NCBI GenBank assembly: GCA_030407315.1
Contig: JALQPE010000241.1
Location: 1-64,000 of the forward strand
Reading direction: 5' to 3'
DNA from: Asparagopsis taxiformis
Taxonomy: Eukaryota; Rhodophyta; Florideophyceae; Bonnemaisoniales; Bonnemaisoniaceae
Length of the DNA: 64,000 nt
The stretch's first letter is position 1, and every line of letters starts with the position of its first letter. The notes beneath the pieces were generated by a model. The model saw only the letters and a program-made list of their open reading frames with translations, was not told where the DNA came from and did no database searches. Positions 1 through 8,902 of this stretch are shown piece by piece. Both the position numbers and the translations under genes were made by a program.

Positions 1-88
1 GCAACGAAACTGTGCCTACGCCCCATGCTTCTCCGTCCACTGCGCGCGTTTTCGATTCCTTTTCCGTCGAGCCCGAGAGCCTTATTAC

Positions 89-2785
89 ATGTCCATGGCG
101 CAGGCCTCCTCCTCAAACGCGGGTGCGCCGGCATCGTCGAGCGCACGTGGCGGTGACGGCGCTACGCTATCCGACGTCGTTCGCGACCGTGGACGCTACC
201 GTGACGCCAACTTCCGCGACCGGGACTCGCTCGGGCACTGGCATCCTTCTTCGTTCTGTTCCCCCGCCTGCTGGTCGGTCTCACTTCCTTCGGCCGCGCA
301 GAACGCTCCCGCTCCGGCGCCTCGCGTGCGGTACGACGATCCCGTGGCGTTCCGCTTCCTTCCTCGCACGCTCCCGACCTGGTCGGAGCTCAGTCGCCTT
401 CAGTTTTATCCGCGCCGCTTCCTCTGGGACCGCATTGCCGACGTTAACCGGTACGCCGTGTTGCCTGGCCATCGAAACGCGCAGTCGGTGTGGGATGCGC
501 GACGCGATGCTGCGCTTTGCGAACTGGCTGTGCCGGCGAACTTGCCCTGCGACGCGTATTTCTTGGAGGATGCGGCTGACGAGCGACTCGTGCGCCACTT
601 GGCCAAACTTCGTACCATGCGCCGCGACGAGTTTATCCACATTGACCTTTGGCGGTAGCGCCCAGTGCCGGCTTCCTGTTAGACGGCGGCGTGCCGTGGA
701 ACGACGTCGATAACGAAGGCGAGACCAGCGTGCCGTGGTTCCTGGAATCGGCCATGCGGTCTGAATCGCGCCGTGAATGCGCTTGCGTCAGTCGCGCGGC
801 TACTTTGTTACCTATCGCGACGTCGAGTTTCGCGAATTCCCGGAAGACCGCGTCGGCGCGTTCTTTCGTGCTACGACGCGCGTGACTGGCCCGAGGCTCC
901 CGAGTCGTTGTCAGTGCCGCTCCCTTGTGTTTTCCACTACGCGCCGTCGGTCTTGCTCGGTCTGAAGTCTCTGTTGAAACACGCTCGTATTTCTGGGCGA
1001 TAGCCCTCAGCGAATGGGTCGTAATGGTCGCTGCCGCTTGGTTGCACGTTGCGTACGTCGAGCGGCGCATCTTGCGACTGAGCGACCAACTTATCGCGGG
1101 CATCGAACGCATCGGCGCATCGGCGGTTGTACGCGGCGGCACGTATTCAACGGCGCACCTAGAAAGCCTTCTACGGGAGCACCGCTCTTGCGCGTGGGAC
1201 GAGACTCCCGTCTTCGAAGTAGCGCCGGGCGTCGATCTCAGGGAGGGCGGTCAATGGCTGCCTTGGAACGCAGAACGTGGCGCTGTCGATTGGTCGCATG
1301 GCGCGCTGGGCGTACACCGCCATACCGAAATTCCACACATCCTTCTGAAGTCCCCCCGCAACCCGTCGCGCGATGCGTTCGCGAACTTAGAGGCGGGCGA
1401 CGTCGTGACTATCGATTCCGTGTTATCAGCGTTATCTTCCAACGAATTACACGTCATTCGTGCGACTGACTCGCGAGAGTACGCACAGTACCTTGGCATG
1501 GCGGCGTTGTTAGCTATCGAGCGACGACGCTTCCGCGATGGTCGCTATTCACTATTCTCCGAGGCTCCTCGCGCGCCGATTGACGTCACCCAGCTCGACG
1601 CGGCGCTGCGCGCGGAATACGTCAAGGTCTATAACGAGTTACAAGCGCTGAAAGGCGCGAACCGGCTTCAGGCGATGCTACAGTGGCGGGCGAGGTTGTG
1701 GCGTCCGGGGCACCCGCTCCGAGCACGGCAATAGTCGTCGCAGAGGCAGGCGTATCGACGGACGAAGCGGGCGTTCGCGCGTTACGACGACAGCTGTGCG
1801 CCGCCGAACGAGAGCGTGATGATGCCTTGTCGCGTGCCGCGGCGTCCGAACGGGCTCGTGAAGAAGTGGCGTCGCGTCTGGAATCGATCGAAAGGAGCCG
1901 CGACGAGGCCCTGTCGCGAGTGACCGTAGTAGCTCAGGCTCGTGATGACGCTCTAGCGCGCGTCGCAGAGGCAACCAAGATCCGCGCTGAGGGGTTAGCG
2001 TCGCAGCGTAAAGCCGAAAGGGCTCTTCAAGATGCGCGGGTACATGACGAGGCGTTGGTGAGGAAGGCCGGCGAAGACGCGGCGCGGCTGGATCATCTTC
2101 GTCACGAAGTTCGGGTTCTTCAAGAACGCACGGCGGCGCATCAAGGCGAGGTCGACGGCAATCGGGCGATGATTACGGCGCTGCAAACTAAGTGCGAACC
2201 TGCGAATGCGGCTCAAGAAACGGCGGAGCGTGCGCTTGCAGCTGCCAATGCTAGCCTTGCTGACGAGCGTAAGCGGGACGAGGGGCGCGTCGCGGCTGTC
2301 CGTCGCGAATATCAAGCGCGCGAGAAGGAGACGGTCCGCCAGATTCAAAACACTATCGAGCGCACGCATCGACTTGGCGCTACGCTGAGTGATATCATCG
2401 ACTCGGTTCAGCGGTCGCCCGCTGTGTCGGATGGGGTGGTCGCGTCTAACGGCGAGACGCAGTCGTTAGCGGTTTACAAGAGGAGGCGATGCAGGATGAA
2501 ACGGCGTCCGGAGCGACATCGACGGCGCGGGGTGTTGGAGTGGGTCGCGGCGGCGCGCGTCCAATGACTCGTTCTCGCGCTGCGGGGGCTACGTCGGCGC
2601 CTCCTAGTATCCCGCCTTTGCGCCTCGGGGTGCAAGGCGGGCGCGTCGTCCGGGTGTTGAATCCCGAGCGTCGACGCGGTCACCAAGCAGACACAGCCTC
2701 AAGCCGTGCTCGCGCGCGCAATGCGGTGGGAAGCACTTCCAGTCGTCGTACGCGCCGCGACGACGACGCGCATGCGAATCCGTAG
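89..2785 (+). CDS. Unrecognised protein with long C-terminal coiled coil; frame broken six times
   Basis: I do not recognise this protein. Protein-like sequence runs almost continuously from ATG 89 to a stop at 2785, but passes through six frames in turn, with changes near 645, 777, 860, 985, 1685 and 2475. Each change is a step back of one base at or near a short homopolymer. The first 560 codons are rich in Trp, Tyr, Arg and Asp and look globular. Codons from about 1750 to 2400 form a long heptad-rich, Ala/Arg/Glu coiled coil, followed by a basic, disordered tail. It shares the high GC and Arg/Ala-rich codon use of the neighbouring chromovirus but lies on the opposite strand, downstream of the integrase. 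It may be an antisense accessory gene of that element, as in some plant Ty3 lineages, or belong to another GC-rich element. Confidence 0.55.
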
Positions 2786-4631
2786 TCGTTATCATCCGTA
2801 CATCCCTCGCTGACGTTCCAGGCTACCTCAAATAAACGTATCCTTGCCTTTCCTGTTCTAAGTCGCCTTTCCTTCTGGGTAGACGCCTTGTAGCTTCGCG
2901 TTTGCCTCGGCGCACGGTCGAACATATGGGGCGGTTTCCGCGTCATAATGGGCTTCGGCCGTTGCGGCGTACGCGTCCAACGTTTGAGGCCGTGTTTGCT
3001 GGGTGATCACGTCGGCGCTCGGGGGACACGCGGACGACGACGTCCTACGGGCGCGTGCGAAGGTGTGGCGCGTATGCTTCCAAGTGTGAATGGGGGTACG
3101 GGGGCGGAAGAAGGGTTAGGGAGAGGACAGCGCGTCCGAGGGAACTTTGTCGGGGCGTATGCGCTTCGTCGGTTCGTCGTACGCAGCGTCTTTCGTCGGC
3201 GGTTAGTTAGCAGCGCATTCGTCTGACGCCATGGCAGGTGTTCGTTTGCGTCGCGTATTGGTTCCTCGCTCACGTGTTCGCTCGTTTGCTCGCTTCGGAT
3301 GGACGCGGGTCGGTCGTGGCGCACGCAACTATCGCGTCTAAAACGGGGCGGCTGGTGTTATTAGGAGGCGTAAGCGGGATTACATCTTCTAGGAGCCTCT
3401 CTCGTCCATTTCGCTTCCGCTGGAGAGGGGTAAGCGTGCACGTGGGTGCCGCTATATTCCCAGTGGAGACCCGCGTCCTTCCAGGGGATTGCGTCTTTCC
3501 ACCAAGCTCGCGCGCCTCGCGGTAGTCGGCGTGTGTCGTCGCCCAATCAAAAGGCGACAGCAGGGGACGTTTCGTCACGGCGCGGGAGTAGGCTGGACGG
3601 CGGCGCAATGCGGCTGTCCCTACTCCTAGTAATTTCCCAATGGGGCAATTTCCATGGGACGGCTACACTGTTGACCAGCCGGGCCAGCCCCCACGCTTGA
3701 TTCCAACGTCGTTCCCCGTTTTCGCGCGAAAACTCATCGCTGATTCCAGCTCGCTCCACCATCCAGAGTCAATAGAACGCCCGCTGGTAACCAGACTCGT
3801 ACAGGTTTCATGAAGCGTTCTAGAGCCCGAGTGCGGTGAGTCGGTAGGCGCGCGGCGGATCGTCACGAAAATAACACAACGTAAGCGTAGAACTCTTGCG
3901 TGGCGCGGCGAAGAACGGCGCGCGTGGCATTGCGAATTCCGAACGAACGCGTGGCAGGCTGAGCGGGTTTTGAGACCCTCTCCATCCTTCTAGTGAGGGT
4001 GACCGTTGCTGATGCTTTCGTGTCGACGAGCACCCGGCTTTCGCATGGCGAACGAGCGGCGCGCCGGGCCAACTGCTGTGTCTCCCGCGACGTGCATCAA
4101 CGTCTCTTGTGCGTTCTCCTTCTTCTTCGCGCGGCGCGGCCGCTAGGCTCGGGCGGCCTTACACGAAGGAGCGTCCATAGAGGCGGGTAAATGGTGCGGG
4201 TGGCATAGGAGTCGCGTGTGCCCCTGTTGGGCGGTTGCGTATGCGCTATCCGCACTTTCGCTCGACGAACGGCGCCAGCTCATTCCGCGATTTGACGGCC
4301 TCAGGCTAGCTATGATTAGCATGACGCCCCAGCGGAACGCGGCGTGTTCGCTTGGCGTTGCGTGACGGGCAATTGCGCGGCGCCACGTTAACGGTTGCGC
4401 TTCCTGACGTCTTGCGCGCGCAATCGGTGGCGGTGGTAGCAGCGGCATTCTTGCGCGATAAGGTTAACTGCGGACGCCCTCGGCGTCGACCGCAGCGTAT
4501 CGGTGATGTGTCGGTGCGTGTAGCTATCTACGCATTAGGGCTTTCCGCGGGGCGTGGCCCACTTAGTCGGCGGTCGGCGTGGATGGCTGCCTTAGTTCGC
4601 GCGTCCGCCGAGCCCGGCGGCAGTTCGGGAG
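2786..4631. other. GC-rich stretch without a convincing gene
   Basis: This lies between the plus-strand coiled-coil gene and the minus-strand integrase. Reading frames here are short and mutually overlapping and none looks protein-like. For the minus-strand retroelement the 3' LTR would be expected to the left of the integrase, so part of it could be here. Comparing by eye with 10,900-12,200 I found no direct repeat that would define LTRs. Confidence 0.4.
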
Positions 4632-6047
4632 TTAGTTACGTGGCGGGTGACGCTGCGTCTTCTTGTCCGCTAACCTCGCGCTCGCTCGGCGGGGCGGCGT
4701 TCGTCGCGGCGCTGCGACGCGTGTCGTTTCGGGGGTGGGGTTTTTCACTGGGGGCTTCCGGCGGTTGCGCGGCACTTCGGGGTTGGCTTCGGTGACCTGC
4801 CCGGCGACATTAGACGCTAGTCGCTTCAACTCCTTGCGAAAGCGTGCGACGATTGGCGCGGGTATTGAACGCATGGGCTCCCAAGTATCGTCGCGCGATG
4901 AATAGCCCTTCCATCGCACACGAAAGACTGCCTCTCCAGCGTCGTCGATGCCTTCGGCCATCAGCTTGTCGATCATAAATTCGCGCGTCCCGTACCCGGC
5001 TTCCGGGTTAACCCTGCGCGCGTCGTCGAATTCGTGCTCGCCCGCTCGCGGCGCATCGTTCGCGTTTTCCGTATTGTTATTGCCTTCTGAGCTGTCAGGC
5101 ACGACGGGTACGTGCGACGCGGGTTGAGGGGCGAGGCGGATGCGGTCGGAACTGACCAGTTCGGGCACACCGTCTATCACGATTTCGTAGGTATGGTCGC
5201 GGCAACTTATTACGGGAAAGGGGCCGGAGACAGGGTAGTCCAATTTCGACGCGCGCGTACCCTCATCTCGCTGCGCCTGCGTCGTCGCTCCCGCGCGCGT
5301 GTCCAGATACACTTGGTCGCCAACCTTGACACCTTTGTTCACCGTGCGTACACTGCGGTCGAAGTCGCGCTTGTATCTTGCTTGCGCCTTCTTCAACGCA
5401 CTCGCCGCGCGCGCGTACGCTTCCGATAGTCGCGCGAGGAACTCCATGCGAAGGAACGGCGTGCTGCGGATAGTGTCCACTTGTTCCGTGCCCAGCGATA
5501 CAGGGTAGCGCGTGAGTGTCAGTTCGAATGGCGACGTATTCGTCGAGCGGTGTATCGCGCGATTGTAGGCATACGCTAGCGCATCCAGATGCTCGTCCCA
5601 ATCCTTTCGCTCTTCATCGACGTAGTGGCGTAGCATCGCGACAACTGTGCGGTTCATACGCTCGACCTGCCCATTCGATTGTGGATGGTACGTCGTCGTG
5701 AAAATGTTTCGCGTTCCCATCAGCGCACATGTTTCTAGGAACAACTTCGAGCGAAACTGCGGTCCGTTGTCAGAAAGCAGCGTGCGTGGCGGTCCATATA
5801 CGAAAACCCAGTCTCGGCAAAATGCTTTCGCGACGGCGAGTGCGGATACGCGTCCGAGCGCGATAAGCCGGCAGAGCTTGCTATAGCGGTCTGCTATTAC
5901 GAGTACGAAGCGGCGTTGGCGTGGCGTCTCGGGCAACGGACCCAGTATGTCTATGGCGACATCCTCGGGCGGGCGCGTCGCGGGAATAGCTTCAGGGCGT
6001 TCGTATGGCGATATTGCGTAACGCGGTTGCGTGCGCACGCGTCGCAC
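4632..6047 (-). CDS. int: Integrase core and C-terminal chromodomain (pol fragment)
   Basis: This fragment would catalyse insertion of the retroelement cDNA into chromosomes. Reading from 6047, the DDE core is intact: D33 in the IDILGPLP motif, D93 in LSDNGPQF and E129 in NGQVERMNR, giving the standard D,D-35-E spacing. The GPY/F-like region follows around residues 240-305. A chromodomain lies at about 355-410, with VRWKGY followed by DDTWEP, the aromatic and acidic signature that binds methylated histone tails and steers chromoviruses toward heterochromatin. The tail is basic and rich in Pro and Arg. The N-terminal part of integrase lies in the next frame upstream, with the change near 6030. 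The first Met is only the first in this frame; the real product would come from a Gag-Pol polyprotein. Confidence 0.9.
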   Translation of the reverse strand: MRRVRTQPRYAISPYERPEAIPATRPPEDVAIDILGPLPETPRQRRFVLVIADRYSKLCRLIALGRVSALAVAKAFCRDWVFVYGPPRTLLSDNGPQFRSKLFLETCALMGTRNIFTTTYHPQSNGQVERMNRTVVAMLRHYVDEERKDWDEHLDALAYAYNRAIHRSTNTSPFELTLTRYPVSLGTEQVDTIRSTPFLRMEFLARLSEAYARAASALKKAQARYKRDFDRSVRTVNKGVKVGDQVYLDTRAGATTQAQRDEGTRASKLDYPVSGPFPVISCRDHTYEIVIDGVPELVSSDRIRLAPQPASHVPVVPDSSEGNNNTENANDAPRAGEHEFDDARRVNPEAGYGTREFMIDKLMAEGIDDAGEAVFRVRWKGYSSRDDTWEPMRSIPAPIVARFRKELKRLASNVAGQVTEANPEVPRNRRKPPVKNPTPETTRVAAPRRTPPRRASARLADKKTQRHPPRN

Positions 6048-6575
6048 TGTTTCACCGTAGTATAGACGTCTACGCTCATCATCGGCCAGTAGTACGCGCG
6101 TCGGATTGCGTCATACATGCGTCGCGCGCCCGGGTGTCCTGCGGTTACCGCGTAGTGGTTAGCTCGCAAAATGCGCCCTTTTATGGTTTCGGGCACGACT
6201 ATCTGCGTAGCATCATCGAGCGGAGCGGTCCTCATGAGAATCCCATCGGGGGACAGGTGAAAGCGCGACTGCGGCGCGGTCTCGACGTCGCGTTTTGCGT
6301 TCTGGCAGAACTCGTCCGTAGCCTGCTCGCGTATCCACTCGTCAGCAGATACGGGTGGTTCGATACATGCTCGAGATGTCAGTAGACAATCCAGGCTAGG
6401 ATAATATTCGGCGTAGTCGCATAGTAGCGCGGCGTTGGTTCGGGCGTGGGCGTCCGCGTGCGGTTCGACGATGTTCGCGGCGTCGAAGCAGGGTATCTCG
6501 TCTGGTATTTCCGTTTCGTCGCCGCTTCGCGTGGCCATTCGCGAGAGCGCGTCGGCGATAACATGGCGTTTACCC
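5951..6575 (-). CDS. int: End of RNase H linker and integrase HHCC zinc-binding domain (pol fragment)
   Basis: This frame starts with the ADALSR motif that normally closes the Ty3 RNase H domain, then has an acidic linker. The integrase N-terminal zinc-binding domain follows: two histidines, the second in AGHPGARRMY, then YYWP and a CDAC pair, the usual H2C2 pattern. It continues the pol reading from the RT/RNase H frame, which is left near 6575, and hands over to the catalytic-core frame near 6030. Both changes are one-base steps back at short runs (G and A), consistent with sequence undercalls or with decay. No independent start codon is expected. Confidence 0.85.
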
Positions 6576-8511
6576 TTTTATATTCGACGTCGAACTCGAA
6601 CTCGGCGAGTCGCAATCGCCAGCGCGCGAGTCGTCCTTCCGCGGAGGTCATATTTAGAATCCAGCGCAGCGAATTATGGTCCGTGCGAACCGTGAACTTC
6701 CGTCCTTCTAGGTATGCGCGTAGTAGTAACACAGCCCATACCACTGCGAGGCATTCGCGTTCCGTCGTCGAGTAATTACGCTCCGCGTCGTTAAGCGTGC
6801 GCGACCAGTATCCGACTGGATGCAATGTGCCTCCGTCGGCGTCTAACTGTAGTAACGCGCATCCGATTTGTCCTTGCGACGCGTCGGTGTCGAGCACATA
6901 CGGGTGCCCTTCGCGTGGCAGACGGAGGATAGGCGGAGATAGCATCGCTTGTCGCAATGATTCGAACGCGCGCGTTTGCTCTGGCGTCGGCGCGGGTAGG
7001 TTATCTCCTTGGTCCTTCTTCAACAGCTGCGTAAGCGGCGCGGCTATGAACGCGAATTTCTCGACGAATCGGCGATATACATTGCACGTCCCCAGGAAGC
7101 TGCGCAGCTGCGTTTTCGTCGTCGGATACGTCGCATCGCGCAGCGCGTCGCATTTCGTCGTCGGTAGGGATAGCTTCCCCGGCGAAATAGTATGTCCCAG
7201 GTAGTCTACCGAGCGCTTGAAGAACTCAGTCTTCGCGAATTTAAGCGAAACGCCAGCGCGTCCGAGGATTCCCAGTATCTCGTCGACGTGATGCACGTGC
7301 GCGTTTACGTCGGCGGAGAAGATGATTACGTCATCCAGGTAGACTAGGCAGTGCTGCCATTTCACGTTCGCGAGCAAGATATCGAGCGCGCGCTGAAACG
7401 TCGCGGGCGCGTTCGACAGTCCGAAGGGCATGCGGCGGAAGCGATACGTACCAACATGCGACGTAAACGTAGTCTTATCGCGGTCGGCGTGCGCTACTGG
7501 GATCTGCCAGTATCCCGAGTTGCAGTCCAGCGTAGTGAAAACCGTCGCGTTACCGAGCGAATCGACGCAATCGTCCATGCGCGGAATCGGATACGCGTCC
7601 TTGACGGTGGCGGCGTTTAAGCGGCGGTAGTCGATGCAGAAGCGGGAACTCCCGTCCTTCTTAGTCACGACTACGACCGGGCTCGCCCATTCCGATGTAG
7701 CAGGTTCGATCACTCCGGCGCGGAGCATCTTATCCACTTGCGTACGGATAATTTCGCGCGACGCGTGTCCGGCGCGGTACGGTGGCTGGTTGACGGGGGT
7801 CGCCCCCGGAACCAGTTCGATGCGGTGTTCTGTCGCGTGGATGGCTCCGAGCGTGCCATTCCACATTCGCTCGTGCTTTCGCAGCATCTCGATAATTCGC
7901 GCGTGTAGGTCATCGTCTACTCGCTCATCGCGTAGCGTCGTGCGTAAGAGATCTTCCCAATGCGGCGTCGCATTCGCAATTCCGTCGGCTTCGCGCGGGT
8001 CCGGCGGGTTCGTCGCGTCGCGTGGCGTCGCATCGTCGGGCGGTCGGTCTTGCGGAGTCGGTGCCTCTTGTGCAACTTGTAGGCAACCTACGGGGTTGGG
8101 CACTGCGGCGCCCACCTTCATGCCTTTGGGCAATACCTGTAGGCGGGTGCCGGCGTTGTGCACATGCACACTGAAGGGCACGTTCCTTTTAACCAGCGTT
8201 TCACCATTGGCTAGACGCAACAACTTCTGTCCGTAGAGGTCGGTCGCGGGTATCGTGATGCAGCGTCCGTCAGCGCCCGTGGTGACTTCGATGGCGCGCG
8301 TCGCGTGCGGCGAATCGACGTGCGACGCGCGACGCGGATTGGCGCGAAATCTGTCGGTCGGGTAGTCTTGGGGGTCGGTGCGCGGCGCGGTTTCGTCGGC
8401 GTGCGTGGGAGCATCGGAACGTGGTCTCCATAGCGGGTTCGCAACGCGCGCTGCGGCCCAGTATAGATCATCCGAACCACACGGTCGATGAAGTCTGCTC
8501 CCAGAATGCAA
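6379..8511 (-). CDS. pol: Reverse transcriptase and RNase H (pol fragment)
   Basis: This fragment copies the element RNA into DNA. Counting from 8511, reverse transcriptase covers about residues 230-440, with KKDGSSRFCIDYR, LDCNSGYWQ, FRRMPFGLSNAPATFQ and the catalytic YLDD at 391-394. The Ty3 connection and RNase H follow, with DTDAS at 541-545, a TTERECLAV helix with the catalytic Glu and RTDHNSLRW near 609-616. All expected catalytic residues are present. The reading is sensible only to about codon 645 (near 6575); the following residues to 6379 are out of frame with the normal end of RNase H. The first 90 residues overlap the end of the protease frame. There is no ATG at the 5' end, as expected for part of a polyprotein. 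Confidence 0.92.
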   Translation of the reverse strand: MHSGSRLHRPCGSDDLYWAAARVANPLWRPRSDAPTHADETAPRTDPQDYPTDRFRANPRRASHVDSPHATRAIEVTTGADGRCITIPATDLYGQKLLRLANGETLVKRNVPFSVHVHNAGTRLQVLPKGMKVGAAVPNPVGCLQVAQEAPTPQDRPPDDATPRDATNPPDPREADGIANATPHWEDLLRTTLRDERVDDDLHARIIEMLRKHERMWNGTLGAIHATEHRIELVPGATPVNQPPYRAGHASREIIRTQVDKMLRAGVIEPATSEWASPVVVVTKKDGSSRFCIDYRRLNAATVKDAYPIPRMDDCVDSLGNATVFTTLDCNSGYWQIPVAHADRDKTTFTSHVGTYRFRRMPFGLSNAPATFQRALDILLANVKWQHCLVYLDDVIIFSADVNAHVHHVDEILGILGRAGVSLKFAKTEFFKRSVDYLGHTISPGKLSLPTTKCDALRDATYPTTKTQLRSFLGTCNVYRRFVEKFAFIAAPLTQLLKKDQGDNLPAPTPEQTRAFESLRQAMLSPPILRLPREGHPYVLDTDASQGQIGCALLQLDADGGTLHPVGYWSRTLNDAERNYSTTERECLAVVWAVLLLRAYLEGRKFTVRTDHNSLRWILNMTSAEGRLARWRLRLAEFEFDVEYKRVNAMLSPTRSREWPREAATKRKYQTRYPASTPRTSSNRTRTPTPEPTPRYYATTPNIILAWIVY

Positions 8512-8858
8512 GGGACGGATAAGCGCGGCATCAGCAGGAAAGTTTGAAGGTGCGCGCGGGCACCTAGAAGAACGCTAAGCCGCAACGACGCGTTCGGCGC
8601 GAGGCGTCGTCCATTCGCGTCGATAATTGCGCAGCGCAGCGTTGGCGGCGTAGCGTGGCGCTTCAAATCAGCGCCTAATACGTTCTCGCGAATGAGGCTC
8701 GGGCCCGCGCCGGTATCAAGCACAGCGGTCACCGCGGTGGCCGTACGTAGATTATATCCGACGCGTACCTCGAGTTTGTAGTTCGCGGTAGGGGTCTGAA
8801 ACAGGACCACTGTTTCGGGTGGTAACGGAGGCGGTTTTTCGCGCGGCGGTTGCGTCAT
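8211..8858 (-). CDS. pro: Retropepsin-like aspartic protease (pol fragment)
   Basis: This would cleave the Gag-Pol polyprotein. The active-site motif LDTGAG lies at residues 47-52, counted from the ATG at 8858, followed by the SLI turn. The second-lobe motif ILGADFID lies about 75 residues later. The frame is open upstream of 8858 to the gag overlap, and a canonical -1 slippery heptamer sits at 8921-8927, so translation probably enters from gag rather than from this ATG. After about residue 150 the sequence becomes Arg/Pro/Thr-rich. Comparison with the next frame suggests that the true reading leaves this frame between about 8290 and 8450 to join reverse transcriptase. Confidence 0.85.
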   Translation of the reverse strand: MTQPPREKPPPLPPETVVLFQTPTANYKLEVRVGYNLRTATAVTAVLDTGAGPSLIRENVLGADLKRHATPPTLRCAIIDANGRRLAPNASLRLSVLLGARAHLQTFLLMPRLSVPCILGADFIDRVVRMIYTGPQRALRTRYGDHVPMLPRTPTKPRRAPTPKTTRPTDFAPIRVARRTSIRRTRRAPSKSPRALTDAASRYPRPTSTDRSCCV

Positions 8859-8902
8859 CGCGCGTCGCGTATCCGTTGAGTGGAGAGGAGTCGGCCCACC
8901 CG

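Noticed and set aside
281..1142. Minus-strand frames of 119-169 codons at the left end
   Set aside because: They are shadows of the plus-strand coiled-coil gene and have low-complexity, Arg/Ser-rich composition.
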